From VRUE01 sp963817905 (GTDB lineage: Bacteria > Actinomycetota > Thermoleophilia > Solirubrobacterales > 70-9): a stretch of 64,000 bases of DNA. The DNA is taken from positions 1,240,001-1,304,000 of the forward strand of contig CAWFPS010000003.1 in the NCBI GenBank assembly GCA_963817905.1. Reading direction: 5' to 3'. Made by a program: the position numbers and the translations under genes. This document shows positions 51,022-59,711 of the stretch, piece by piece. How positions within the stretch are numbered: the first letter of the stretch is position 1; each line of letters starts with the position of its first letter. Under the pieces are notes generated by a model that saw only the letters and a program-made list of their open reading frames with translations, ran no database searches and was not told the DNA's origin.

Positions 51022-51035
51022 CGAACATATGTTCG
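51022..51035 (-). promoter_or_regulatory. LexA-type SOS box at imuB
   Basis: CGAACATATGTTCG matches the actinobacterial LexA consensus CGAAC-R-N-R-Y-GTTYG at every position, within a longer palindrome (TATACGAAC and its complement). It lies one base upstream of the imuB ATG. Confidence 0.9.
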
Positions 51036-51064
51036 TATAAATGCCAACCAGATTCAAGGGTCGC

Positions 51065-51409
51065 TCAGCCGGCCCGGCTTTTCCCACACGACAGCGACAA
51101 GACTCGTTCCTTGATGGTCCGGCGGTCAGTTAAGGATGTGGCTTGTTCCCGGCTCGGCGGCGGCTGGTTCCCGGGAGGCTTGTCGGGCGACGGAGATTCC
51201 CGCAGCGGGACGAACCCGAGTTTCAGCTTGCCCCACTCCAGCACTGGGGCGACACCGCCACTCATAATCAGGATGCAGGCTAGGACAGCGAGTACGACCA
51301 CGACAATGCCCGCGACTACCGCCACTGTGTCCATCGCGCCCGTCGCAAACAGGCCGGCGAAGGGGCCGGCACGAACATCCCGAGGCGAGATTTCATTCTC
51401 ATGCCTCAT
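51065..51409 (-). CDS. small single-helix membrane protein
   Basis: 114 residues from ATG 51409. One strongly hydrophobic segment (TVAVVAGIVVVVLAVLACIL) between a short N-terminus and a polar, Pro-rich tail (ESPSPDKPPGNQPPPSREQ). It overlaps the upstream winged-helix gene by 11 bp, so they are co-translated. Role unknown. Confidence 0.6.
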   Translation of the reverse strand: MRHENEISPRDVRAGPFAGLFATGAMDTVAVVAGIVVVVLAVLACILIMSGGVAPVLEWGKLKLGFVPLRESPSPDKPPGNQPPPSREQATSLTDRRTIKERVLSLSCGKSRAG

Positions 51410-51971
51410 CCCCTCCTGCTGCCACCTCGACGGCCTGGTTCGACGCGATCGCCAGCGCCCTGAGCTCACCGCTGTCGGAGACCTTCGCTGTTCGGTAGGA
51501 ACCGACGCCGACGCCCTGGGACTCGAGCACGGTGAGCAAGCGGCTGTAATCGAGCTCGGTCGCCTGCGGCGCGACCGCCACCAGCATCGCGGTGCCACCC
51601 CCCAGACGGGCCGCCCAGGAGACGACGGCCGCGAGGTCCCCCTGCGCGAAGACGGCATTCAAGGCCTGGCGGCTCGGGGCGCTGAGCAGGAGCAGGTCCT
51701 CGTTTTCCTGCACAAGGCCAGGTAGCTGCCCGGCGCGCAGCGAATCTTCAAGCAGTTCACCGTAGGCGGACGCCAGCCAGAAACGAGTTCCCGGTTCGGG
51801 CTCATCGTGTTCCGCCTCGAGCAGGCCTTCGGTGTGCATCTGGCGCAGCGTCCGCTGAAGATCCCCGCTGCGCCGTCCCAGGGCGATCGCGGTTTCGTAG
51901 AGCGTCCGGCGACGGTCTCGAAGCACCGTGGCGATCTTGAGTCGCAGGCCTTTGAGCAGCGATTCCGCCAT
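51399..51971 (-). CDS. winged-helix-like protein of unknown function
   Basis: 190 residues from ATG 51971. KIATVLRDRRRTLYETAIALGRRSGDLQRTLRQMHTEGLLEAE is a winged helix (helix-turn-helix with wing GTRFWLASAYG). The C-terminal part (LLLLSAPSRQALNAVFAQGDLAAVVSWAARLG and AMLVAVAPQATELDYSRLL) looks like a small alpha/beta sensor domain. It is coupled to the membrane peptide downstream; perhaps a regulator-effector pair. Confidence 0.65.
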   Translation of the reverse strand: MAESLLKGLRLKIATVLRDRRRTLYETAIALGRRSGDLQRTLRQMHTEGLLEAEHDEPEPGTRFWLASAYGELLEDSLRAGQLPGLVQENEDLLLLSAPSRQALNAVFAQGDLAAVVSWAARLGGGTAMLVAVAPQATELDYSRLLTVLESQGVGVGSYRTAKVSDSGELRALAIASNQAVEVAAGGDEA

Positions 51972-52206
51972 GGCGGAATCATGGCAGGTCGTACAGTTGC
52001 TTACAACCCCCCAATTTGGCACCTTAGTCAGACCGTCAGACGGACCCCAGTACCTACATATTTCTTGCTATCAGCCCTGTCTACTTCGCTGGTTCGTGGC
52101 GTTTTCCTCTCTAGTTGCAAACAACTATTTTCCCCTACTATCTTCGATACCATGAAGTTCCGCATGAAGCCGGTGATCCGCGCGCCGGCAAACGAAAGGA
52201 GTTCTC

Positions 52207-52962
52207 ATCGCGATCAAAGTCCCCGATGTCGAGTTGGAGCACCTGCCAGGCGCACCGCTCGAGGTCGTGATCGCGCAGGTTCGATACGCGCCCGTGTTCG
52301 CGATCGAGCGGCGAGAAGAAGTGGCGACTTTCCAGGAACGACTCGGCAAGCGCTACGTCGCGGTCGAGGCCGGGGCGCCGAAACCGCAATCTGGACTCGG
52401 GGCGATCACTCCGATGCCGCCCGGTGGCGATCCCGAGACGGTCTGGCGGTTCAGGCACCCCAAACGCGACTGGACTATCTCCCTCTCCAGCACCGGCCTT
52501 GCCCTTGAGGCCGTCAAGTACCTCGACTTCGACGATTTCGCCGCCGAGCTGTCCGAGGTCGTCAAGGCGCTCCACGAGATCTTCGAACCCCGCCTGGAGG
52601 TACGGCTGGGGTTGCGCTACGTCAACCGCATCGAGGACGAGCGGCTGCGCAAACGGGGTGTGACCTTCTTCGTCAATGACCAGCTCGCCGCCCCGGTGGG
52701 CACCGATCTCGGCAACGACCTGATCGGCAGCCTGGCCGAGCTGCGCTTCCGAGAGCGCGGCGGCACCCTGGCGATCCGCCACGGCCTGATCGAACCGACG
52801 CACTACCTGCTCGACTTCGACCGCTTCAGCGCCGAGGAGCGTGACTTCGCACCTACCTCGATAATCGAGCGGGTGAAACGGTTTCACGGCCTGATCGAGC
52901 GCCTCTTCGTCTGGTCGATCACCGATCGCTACCTGAAGGAACTGCGGAGGACCGCTGGATGA
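52207..52962 (+). CDS. TIGR04255-family protein
   Basis: VELEHLPGAPLEVVIAQVRYAP is the characteristic N-terminus of TIGR04255 proteins, and KALHEIFEPRLEVRLGLRYVNRIED the central motif. AAAGGAG at 52195-52201 is ideally placed for ATC at 52207 (an unusual AUC start, perhaps an ATG misread). The first conventional start is TTG at 52234, giving 242 residues. The function of the family is unknown, but it is often near TA or defence genes. It overlaps the next gene by 4 bp. Confidence 0.8.
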   Translation: MAIKVPDVELEHLPGAPLEVVIAQVRYAPVFAIERREEVATFQERLGKRYVAVEAGAPKPQSGLGAITPMPPGGDPETVWRFRHPKRDWTISLSSTGLALEAVKYLDFDDFAAELSEVVKALHEIFEPRLEVRLGLRYVNRIEDERLRKRGVTFFVNDQLAAPVGTDLGNDLIGSLAELRFRERGGTLAIRHGLIEPTHYLLDFDRFSAEERDFAPTSIIERVKRFHGLIERLFVWSITDRYLKELRRTAG

Positions 52963-53543
52963 GCCCGATCGCGGCATCCGGAGTCACCGGGCGCATAGGC
53001 GCCGAGGAGTGGTCTGCCGTATACCGGCTCTGGCTGGACGACGAACCCACCGGCCACGAGTACGGCCTCACCACCTCGCTGAGGGTCTTCGTCTCCAGCT
53101 TTTGGGGAATCGAGCAAGCCGGCGGCGATCCGGCGGCGACGCTGGCGGACGACGCGAACGACCTACGCGGGCGTGCGGCATCGCTCGCGGTGGAGAGTCC
53201 CCATGTCGACGCCGTCAAGCCCGCCGTCCTCCGCCTGAGCGGAAACCTGGCGGAGGACGTGCACCTCGTCTGCGGGCTCACCTGGCGGCAGATCGCCGAC
53301 GTCTTCGGAATCAGCGAGCGGGCGGTCGCGGGCTGGAAGGCGCAGGGCGTGCCCGCCTACCGGGTGGAAGCGATGGAGGCCCTAAGAGCGATCGGGGCGA
53401 TCCTTGCCGGCGGGTTGGAACCATCCGGTGTCTGCGCCTGGCTGGCCGCGGGCAAACCCTCGCGGCTCGAGCGGCTGCGCGACGGTGAGTGGAAGACGGT
53501 CGGTGCCGAAGCGGACTCCTACCGGGACACTCCCGCCACCTGA
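52959..53543 (+). CDS. Xre/MbcA-like antitoxin of a RES toxin
   Basis: 194 residues from an ATG overlapping the upstream TGA. The C-terminal half WRQIADVFGISERAVAGWKAQGVPAYRVEAMEALRAIGAILAGGLEPSGVCAWLAAG is an HTH plus a DUF2384-type segment as in Xre/ParS/MbcA antitoxins. The N-terminal half (FVSSFWGIEQAGGDPAATLADDAND) is unlike standard MbcA and may bind the TIGR04255 partner. It precedes the RES gene, the standard order. Confidence 0.75.
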   Translation: MSPIAASGVTGRIGAEEWSAVYRLWLDDEPTGHEYGLTTSLRVFVSSFWGIEQAGGDPAATLADDANDLRGRAASLAVESPHVDAVKPAVLRLSGNLAEDVHLVCGLTWRQIADVFGISERAVAGWKAQGVPAYRVEAMEALRAIGAILAGGLEPSGVCAWLAAGKPSRLERLRDGEWKTVGAEADSYRDTPAT

Positions 53544-53654
53544 AGCGGCGCGAGGGCCCGGGGAGCGATCGTGCTTGACATCGGCATCCTGGGCGAGATC
53601 CCGGTAGAGCGGGTTGTGGAAACGGTCCTCTACCGAGCCACCTACATCCCGCCG

Positions 53655-54611
53655 CTAGATGTAAGACCCGACCAGGTTGTTCTGCTTCAGTTCGCCGAGG
53701 CGAGTTCCGGGCGGCTTGTGGCTGAGGGAGCCGTGTGGTCTGCGCCAGTTATAGAACTCCAGCCAGCCGGGTAGCGCCGCGGTGCGCTCGGCCGAGGAGC
53801 GAAAGATCGCCCCGTAGGCCCAGCCGCCAAGCATCGTGCGGATGAAGCGCTCGGCCTTGCCGTTGGTACGCGGCCGGTAGGGCCGGGTGCGGATGTGGCG
53901 GATCTTCAGGGCTCGGCAGGCGATCGCATGCACGGTGGAGCGGTAGGCGCCGCCGTTGTCGGTCATCAGGCGCTCGACCTTGATCCCGTGTGAGCGGTAG
54001 AAGGCGACCGCCCGGCGCAGGAAGCCGACGCACGTTCTCGCCTTTTCGTCGGGGAGCACCTCGACGTAGGCAAGGCGGGTGGCGTCGTCGACGCAGACGT
54101 GGACGAACTCCCAGCCCGCGCCGCGGGCGTGCGTGGTGCGCTTGCCGGTCATGCGGTGCCCGGCGCCGCCTTCGATCCGCACCAGCTTCTTGATGTCGAT
54201 ATGGATCAGCTCGCCCGGCCGCTTGCGTTCGTAGCGGTTGGGCGGCTCGGGCGGCCCCAGGCGGCTCAGCTTGCCGAGGCCGATGTCGGCCAGGATCCCC
54301 GAGACGGTGGAGAGCGCCATCCCCAGGCATTCGGCAATCTCCGCACCGGTCATCCGCAGCCTCCTCAGCGCCGCGATCGCCTCGATGCGGCCCTCTTCGG
54401 TGCGGTTGGCGACTGTCTTCGGGGCCGAGCTGCGATCGACCAAGCCGGCCTCGCCCTCGGCGCGGTAGCGGGCGACCCACTTCGAGCAGGTGCGCTCGCT
54501 GACTCCGGCGGCCTCGGCCGCCTCCGTCAGCGACCACCCCTGCTCGATGACGCGCCCGACCATCGTGAGCCTCCCCTTCGGACCGAAGGGGGCATTAGCG
54601 TGAATCTTCAT
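53655..54611 (-). CDS. IS481-family transposase (element 1)
   Basis: 318 residues from ATG 54611 (MKIHANAPFGPKGR). An N-terminal HTH (EQGWSLTEAAEAAGVSERTCSKWVARYR) and second HTH (GAEIAECLGMALSTVSGILADIGLG). The DDE core has LIHIDIKKLVRIEGG, FVHVCVDDATRLAYVEVL, LMTDNGGAYRS and RPYRPRTNGKAERFIRTML. The gene appears intact. The stop TAG is formed by the flanking target duplication at 53655-53657. Confidence 0.94.
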   Translation of the reverse strand: MKIHANAPFGPKGRLTMVGRVIEQGWSLTEAAEAAGVSERTCSKWVARYRAEGEAGLVDRSSAPKTVANRTEEGRIEAIAALRRLRMTGAEIAECLGMALSTVSGILADIGLGKLSRLGPPEPPNRYERKRPGELIHIDIKKLVRIEGGAGHRMTGKRTTHARGAGWEFVHVCVDDATRLAYVEVLPDEKARTCVGFLRRAVAFYRSHGIKVERLMTDNGGAYRSTVHAIACRALKIRHIRTRPYRPRTNGKAERFIRTMLGGWAYGAIFRSSAERTAALPGWLEFYNWRRPHGSLSHKPPGTRLGELKQNNLVGSYI

Positions 54612-54691
54612 CCGGGTTCTCCTTGGTTCTGGGTGGTGGACACCCCCAGCCTCCAAGGAGGCCCGGATGAACAACGTGGTCAGGAATTACA
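53660..54691. mobile_element. IS481-family insertion sequence, element 1
   Basis: 1032 bp. Terminal inverted repeats start TGTAA at both ends (left TGTAAGACCCGACCAGG; right complement TGTAATTCCTGACCACG). A 6-bp target duplication GCTAGA is present at 53654-53659 and 54692-54697. It disrupts the RES gene. Confidence 0.93.
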
Positions 54692-55417
54692 GCTAGAAGA
54701 CCCCGACCCGCTTTTCATTCAGCCATACCACGGCCGCTGGTCGACCGAGTGGACCCTGTATGCCGGCAGCACGGAGGCGGTCGCGTGGGCCGAGTACTGC
54801 CGCAACAACGCAAGCGACGTCGCCGCCTCCGACGTGACCGGCGGTATCGGCGTCACCGAAGCCTCGCTCGGCACCCTCGCCCATCTCAGCGTCTCCCGCG
54901 CCCTTCCGCTGCGCTCGCTCTACTCGCTCACCTTCGGCTTCGAGATGCTCGCCGACCTGACCAGCCCCTGGGCCGAGGACTGCCTGCGCCGCGCCGGCTT
55001 CGACCTCGACAGCTTCTACGCCGACGCCGCAGCCGGCTACGGCGACTGCCCGGCCCTCGCCGCCCTGGTCGATCAGCTTGGCTGGGAGGCGATGCGGGTC
55101 CCCTCCGCCGCATGGCCCCGTGCGAGCGGCTGGTGCGTGCCGGTCTTCGCCGCCAGTCGCAGCCGGCTTCTGAACCAGGTCCGCATGCTCGATGCCGCCA
55201 GCCCGAGCGTCGCTCTCGCCGTCGCCACCGAATACGCCAGCGGCGAGCGGCCCGCCTGGCTCGGGCCCGCCTCTTGAGGACAGGCTACGCGCCGAATATG
55301 TCCGTTGCCGTGATCGCCAGTAGGGCGGGCCTACATCAGAGGTCGGCCACCCTTCGTGCTGGCGACCTTGGGCGTTGGGGCTTGCGGGGAACGGGAGGGG
55401 TCGACCAATCCGGCGCG

Positions 55418-56203
55418 CTACCCGCTGACCCGGCAGCTCCGCGTCAACGTGCTGGCCAGGTTGCGGCCGTCGGCGAAGCGCATCGAGGCGCGGGCGAAGG
55501 GGAAGCTGGCAAGGTCGAAGCCGGCAGGGGCGGCACAGGCGGCGCTGATGTAGCTGCGGCGCTGGCCCCGGTAGACGTAGCGGCGGAAAAGTTTGAGGTA
55601 GATGCCGACGACGTAGCCGTAGTGGTTGAGCGAGTCGGGCAGGTAGCCGGTGAGGATCGTGCCGAAGGTGCCGCTGTCGTGGCGGATGTGGAAGACGACG
55701 ATCCGCGTGATCGGCACCGGGTTGCCCCCATATATATGGGCGAGGATCGCCCTGTGGCCCTTGTAGACGGCGTTGAAGGCCATGATCCGGCCGCTGGAGG
55801 GGAAGGTCTCCTGTTCGGGGAAGGCGGTCTTGGCGCTGTAGGTGCCGCCGCCGACACGGGCGCGGCCGCAGGCAGCCATCGCCTGCTTGGGCGAGGCGGC
55901 GCGCAGGTCACCGTAGTGACAGGCCGGCAGCCCGTAGGAGTTGAGCACCCCGCCCTTGTTGAGCCCAATGGTGATCCGCCGCAGCGAGGGCGGCCGCTTC
56001 CCGGAGAGCGTTTTGATCCTGCCGGCGACGCTGACCGCGATCGGCGCCAGGTGAGTGCGCGGCAGCGCCTTGGGGTCGATCCCGCCTTTGAAGGTGACGA
56101 AGAGGTCGCCGCGCTCGGTCAGCTCGGCATGCGTGGCTGGCGCCGCCAGGCCGAGCATCGCGACCGCCGCCGCCACCACCGCTGCCATCTTCCCCAGTGC
56201 CAT
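55418..56203 (-). CDS. secreted protein, paralogue 1 of an uncharacterised family
   Basis: 261 residues. Signal peptide (MAAVVAAAVAMLGLAAPATHA). The mature part is beta-rich: GDLFVTFKGGIDPKALPRTHLAPIAVSVAG, LPACHYGDLRAASPKQAMAACGRARVGGGTY and a Cys-containing end ISAACAAPAGFDLASFPFARASMRFADGRNL. It shares this layout with 61644-62441 and with a fragment at 58541-58648. Four or more Cys suggest disulfides. Function unknown. Confidence 0.78.
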   Translation of the reverse strand: MALGKMAAVVAAAVAMLGLAAPATHAELTERGDLFVTFKGGIDPKALPRTHLAPIAVSVAGRIKTLSGKRPPSLRRITIGLNKGGVLNSYGLPACHYGDLRAASPKQAMAACGRARVGGGTYSAKTAFPEQETFPSSGRIMAFNAVYKGHRAILAHIYGGNPVPITRIVVFHIRHDSGTFGTILTGYLPDSLNHYGYVVGIYLKLFRRYVYRGQRRSYISAACAAPAGFDLASFPFARASMRFADGRNLASTLTRSCRVSG

Positions 56204-56403
56204 CCCAAGATGAGGTTAGCGGTGGAAATCGGCCGGCCAGAGAACCATGGTGTGTACATCGAGTGGGCATGGCAACAGGGGGAGTCAGGCTGGGACATTC
56301 GGGGCTTGCTGAACAAGCGGGGATGAGGCCCGGATAAAGGACGTCCGCTGCCCTCAGAAGGCTCTGCGTGGTTCGAAGAACGCGGAGTCAGGAGGAACAG
56401 CGG

Positions 56404-56575
56404 ATGCAAGATCACGTTAGCCGCCTCGTCGGCCTGGACGGCTTCAGGGTGAAGAGTGTCATCGACGACGGTGACCAGCTCGACCTGGCGGGAGGAGATC
56501 CTCGCCCGCTTCGAGCAACCCATATCCAACGGCTACGCGGAGGGTGTGATCAAACGCCGGGCTACGGTTTGCCCC
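56404..56575 (+). pseudogene. ISL3-family transposase remnant
   Basis: MQDHVSRLVGLDGFRVKSVIDDGDQLDL at 56404 is the N-terminus of ISL3 transposases. Near 56488 another frame continues with WREEILARFEQPISNGYAEGVIKRR, the C-terminal segment of the same family. About 350 residues between them are deleted, so this is a minimal relic. Confidence 0.75.
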
Positions 56576-56585
56576 CGGCCGACAG

Positions 56586-56615
56586 GCCCGCCTTGCCCAG
56601 ACTGGCAAGGCGGGC
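56586..56615. repeat. perfect 12-bp hairpin
   Basis: GCCCGCCTTGCC at 56586-56597 pairs fully with GGCAAGGCGGGC at 56604-56615, with a 6-nt loop. It lies between the ISL3 relic and the 3' end of the secreted-protein gene, so it could terminate that gene, but there is no T-run. Confidence 0.7.
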
Positions 56616-56648
56616 GCTGGAAGCTGGCCGGTTTGAAACGACTACCTG

Positions 56649-57911
56649 CTATTCCCTCAGCTCGTAGCCTTTGCCGGAACTATCCAGCTTGGCGGTCGTT
56701 ATCAGGCCCATCGTTACCGGTTCTTCGGTGCCACCTCGATTCAACGTCAAACCGAACTCTGTGCCGTCCTGCGTTTCGGTGTATTCCTGCGCAGCGCCTT
56801 CTTCAACCGTACTAACAGCCGTAAAGCTGTTCGGCGCTCCCCATCCTCCTTTCGAATAGCTATACGCCAACACGTCACCGCTCACTTTGAATTTGATTCC
56901 GAAGCAACTCGCTTCGAGCACCCTGCCAGTCGATTCATTCGATGAGATGGCAATTCCGGGCTGGCCGTCGGAGAGATAGACCGGTTCCAGAGGGAGCGAG
57001 TCAGTGGCGATCGTGCCCGCTTTCTGGCCCGGCGTGGTGCAATTGAAAATACCGAACATCTTGCAGCCGGTGAAGGTGAGGCTCATGTCACCCTGGACGC
57101 TGCTGAGGAATTGCCCGCTTGTGACTCCGGGCCAGTTGAATTCTTCATCGAAGTCTTTACAAGCGACTTCCGCTTCAGCGCTGTTCAGCCGGAAAAATGA
57201 GGCCAAACCGCTGAAGCTACCTTCTCCAGCTCCGGAGAGCTCGAGATCCAGATGCCCGTCTTCTTCTGAGCTCAGTTCGAATTCTTCTTCGAATTCAAGG
57301 TCAATCGAGAAATTGAGGGAGACGGGGAAGGGGTTTCCGGAGAGGATCAGGTCGAGGCCGGTGGTGCGCCCGCGGAAGGTTTCGGAGTGATCCTGTTCGC
57401 CGCCTTCTCCTTCGAACTGCAGCGTCATGCCGGTGCTCCAATACCCTTCTTCGGGAGATGCGATCTCGCCGATCAAGCTACCTTCCAGCCTCGGTGTGCT
57501 GCCGCATTTGGCGAAGACTTCGGTGCCGACTGGATCGAGCACCACGATGGGTCCTCCACCCTCCGCCGCCGGCAAGCTGGTGAAATCCACCGCGAGCGGG
57601 GAGGTGACCATGGCTTCGCCGGGGCATAGAGAGCTGCAGCCTGCGATTTCGAGCTGCAGGTACGCCGAGCTCTCACCCGAATAGCTTCCGCTGCCCGTTA
57701 TGTCGCCGCAGGACCTGATGGATTCTTTTGTTTCAAGGATCGTGCCTGTGCTGTCGGATACCACGTAAGAGGATTTCGGGTATTCGCCTTTGAACTGGAG
57801 GCTGGTCGCGCTCGCCGGTGCGGCGATCGCGGCCGTTAGGGCCAGGGCAGAGAACAGTGCCAAGGCGAATGCCCCACGGGGGCGTCTGGGCTTTCTCGAT
57901 TCGTGGATCAC
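56649..57911 (-). CDS. secreted beta-rich protein, low-GC
   Basis: 420 residues from a GTG at 57911, chosen because GAAGGAG lies eight bases upstream; longer frames to 58103 lack a site. Signal peptide (RGAFALALFSALALTAAIAAPASA). The mature part is Ser/Gly/Glu-rich with few basic residues: LQFKGEYPKSSYVVSDSTG, SSLCPGEAMVTSPLAVDF, TFTGCKMFGIFNCTTPGQKAGTI. Base composition is lower in GC than neighbours, a sign of different origin. The C-terminal region resembles the partial protein at 63775-64000. Confidence 0.75.
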   Translation of the reverse strand: MIHESRKPRRPRGAFALALFSALALTAAIAAPASATSLQFKGEYPKSSYVVSDSTGTILETKESIRSCGDITGSGSYSGESSAYLQLEIAGCSSLCPGEAMVTSPLAVDFTSLPAAEGGGPIVVLDPVGTEVFAKCGSTPRLEGSLIGEIASPEEGYWSTGMTLQFEGEGGEQDHSETFRGRTTGLDLILSGNPFPVSLNFSIDLEFEEEFELSSEEDGHLDLELSGAGEGSFSGLASFFRLNSAEAEVACKDFDEEFNWPGVTSGQFLSSVQGDMSLTFTGCKMFGIFNCTTPGQKAGTIATDSLPLEPVYLSDGQPGIAISSNESTGRVLEASCFGIKFKVSGDVLAYSYSKGGWGAPNSFTAVSTVEEGAAQEYTETQDGTEFGLTLNRGGTEEPVTMGLITTAKLDSSGKGYELRE

Positions 57912-58011
57912 TGGTAGTGCTCCTTCTATTGAGGGTCGATGACGTACTTCGGCGTGCCCGGGTACGTCCGGGTCCGTCCAGGCGAAGCTCTCACTCTCCG
58001 CTTGCTCTCGC

Positions 58012-58060
58012 ATTGCCAATCTGGAGTGCAAGGGACCGGTCTCTTGTCCCGATTGGCAAT
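58012..58060. repeat. nested inverted repeat upstream of secreted-protein gene
   Basis: ATTGCCAATC at 58012-58021 pairs with GATTGGCAAT at 58051-58060, and inside GGGAC (58032-58036) pairs with GTCCC (58046-58050). It lies about 100 bp upstream of the minus-strand start at 57911, so it may be an operator or a small palindromic element. Confidence 0.6.
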
Positions 58061-58154
58061 TGGGTGTAGACATCTCAACTGGCCCCACCTCTGTCCGAAC
58101 CACGGCTGACGCTGAGCGCTCCTATCGAGCGCGAGAAGCGGAGGTCGGGAGGGA

Positions 58155-58376
58155 GTGGCAAGAGTGGAGCAGTTCGAGCAGATCGGGCGCGAGCACGCGC
58201 AAGAGACGACCAACCTGCCCTTCGGGGAGTGGACCAAGGTCTTCGCCGATGCCCGCCTCGCCAAGTCCGTCGTCGACCGCCTCACCCACAAGGCGCACAT
58301 CGTCGAGACCGGCACCGAGTCCTGGCGCTTTCGCCACGGGCTGGAGAAGCGCGGCGCGAAGAAGAAAGGGGACTGA
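58155..58376 (+). pseudogene. IstB (IS21 helper ATPase) C-terminal remnant
   Basis: TNLPFGEWTKVFADARLAKSVVDRLTHKAHIVETGTESWRFRHGLEKR is the conserved end of IstB-like ATP-binding proteins. The Walker motifs are absent. It marks a former IS21-family element. Confidence 0.8.
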
Positions 58377-58540
58377 GGGGACAGAGCCGGCCGCCGTCAT
58401 TGCTCCGCCTCGCCCTGCGGGCATCGGCTCCGCGTTGACGGCCTACGGCACATCGGGCACAATCAGACCAACCGAACAACTGGCATGGGTGGGCCAGTTC
58501 AGGTGTCGAGCCCGGGGCCACTGCAAGTGGCGACACTCGA

Positions 58541-58648
58541 CCGGGCTTCAACATCGCAAGCTTCCCCTTCGCCAAGGCCTCAATGACCTTCGAGGACGGC
58601 TGCACCCTGCGCTCGACGCTGGTGCGGACATGCCGAGCGAGCGGATAG
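58541..58648 (+). pseudogene. C-terminal fragment of the secreted-protein family
   Basis: PGFNIASFPFAKASMTFEDG followed by CTLRSTLVRTCRASG matches the end of 55418-56203 (FDLASFPFARASMRFADG) and 61644-62441. Only 35 codons remain and the strand is opposite to the full copies. Confidence 0.75.
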
Positions 58649-58743
58649 ACGGCGTTGCCGGTGAAACGGGCGAACTCGACGGCTATGTCCTCAAGCTGGT
58701 CCTGGTTCGATCTGCTCTGCGCACTCGGGTAGGCCTCTCCTAC

Positions 58744-59169
58744 TTACGCCAGCGGATTTTCCCAGCGCACCTCGGTGAAACGGGCGAAGTCCGTGTCGGC
58801 CGAACACACCGCGACGCCGTGTTCGAGGGCGAGGGCGGCGAGCTGGGCGTCGGGTAGGAGGTTGCCGGTGATTTCGTGGCCAACGATCAGCTCTCCGAGC
58901 AGCGCCGCGTATGACGGTCCCGCCGTCGGCACCCAGGCTGCCGGAGCCGACAGCCAATCCTCAACCTGGCCCCAGGCATCGGCGGGCGTGAGCGGCTGTT
59001 TCAGGATGCGAGGATGCGTGGCGATGCGCAGGAATGCGGCGAGGCTCTGCCAAGGCAGGCCCACCCGGCGCGAGCCGTTGAGCTTTTCCTCGATCCACCC
59101 AACCGCCCGGCGGTTGTACGGGGATTGCTCGTCGGTGGCGTAGAGCAGCAAGTTGGCGTCGACGAGCAT
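58744..59169 (-). CDS. vapC: VapC-type PIN-domain toxin
   Basis: 141 residues: LVDANLLLYATDEQSPYNRRAVGWIEE, WQSLAAFLRIATHPRI and LLPDAQLAALALEHGVAVCSADTDFARF give a complete PIN active site of the kind that targets tRNA-like RNAs. Its start overlaps the antitoxin stop by one base. Confidence 0.9.
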   Translation of the reverse strand: MLVDANLLLYATDEQSPYNRRAVGWIEEKLNGSRRVGLPWQSLAAFLRIATHPRILKQPLTPADAWGQVEDWLSAPAAWVPTAGPSYAALLGELIVGHEITGNLLPDAQLAALALEHGVAVCSADTDFARFTEVRWENPLA

Positions 59170-59405
59170 CAGCTGGGGCGCGAGTCGTCCGAGGACTCGA
59201 GCAGCTCGATCACCTCGCCGACGTTGGAGACGTCGACCCGCAGGCCCATGGCGTAGCTGCGCTGTCGAAACGGGGCACGCTCACGCGGAACAAGCCCGGC
59301 CCGCACCAGGTCGTTGACCGCCTCGCTCAACCCCAGCCCGCGCGCCCGCCGGGCCCGCTCGACCGCAGCGGCAACATCGTCGGCAAGATCAATCGTCGTC
59401 CGCAT
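59169..59405 (-). CDS. vapB: VapB-type antitoxin
   Basis: 78 residues: MRTTIDLADDVAAAVERARRARGLGLSEAVNDLVRAGL is an RHH domain. RQRSYAMGLRVDVSNVGEVIELLES is the toxin-binding tail common in VapB47-like proteins. Confidence 0.87.
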   Translation of the reverse strand: MRTTIDLADDVAAAVERARRARGLGLSEAVNDLVRAGLVPRERAPFRQRSYAMGLRVDVSNVGEVIELLESSDDSRPS

Positions 59406-59532
59406 GCGTCAAGGTTAGCATCTTGATGCGTGGGGCATGGACCATCCCGAGCCTCGTGGAGAACCTCGACGCGGCGGCCGAAGATTGACCCAAGCGGAAG
59501 GCCGTGATCAGGCTCTACGCTGTCGGAATCCG

Positions 59533-59606
<74 letters not shown>

Positions 59607-59711
59607 TATTGACCGGCTGGGGCCTGTTGCGGCGGCGACCGTGGTCGAATCGCACGAACGCTGGGGCTTTAACCATGTCGCATCAATGAATGCACTAATT
59701 GACTGCGAGGG

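Larger units (their letters stand above)
53571..55277 (+). pseudogene. RES-domain toxin gene split by IS481
   Basis: The N-terminal part (GTG 53571; LDIGILGEIPVERVVETVLYRATYIPPL) carries the Arg of RES domains in LYRATY. The rest resumes at 54698 with EDPDPLFIQPYHGRWSTEWTLYAGSTEAVAWAEY and goes on to 55277. If 53660-54697 (IS plus one copy of GCTAGA) is removed, the frame joins exactly as PPL-EDPDP, giving 222 residues. RES toxins degrade NAD+. This toxin is therefore inactivated by a recent insertion; the antitoxin is intact. Confidence 0.88.

Noticed and set aside
51020..51047. Upstream ATG for imuB giving nine extra residues
   Set aside because: Those codons are the LexA palindrome itself; the ATG at 51020 directly follows it and matches the usual MEVACVLIPD-type start.
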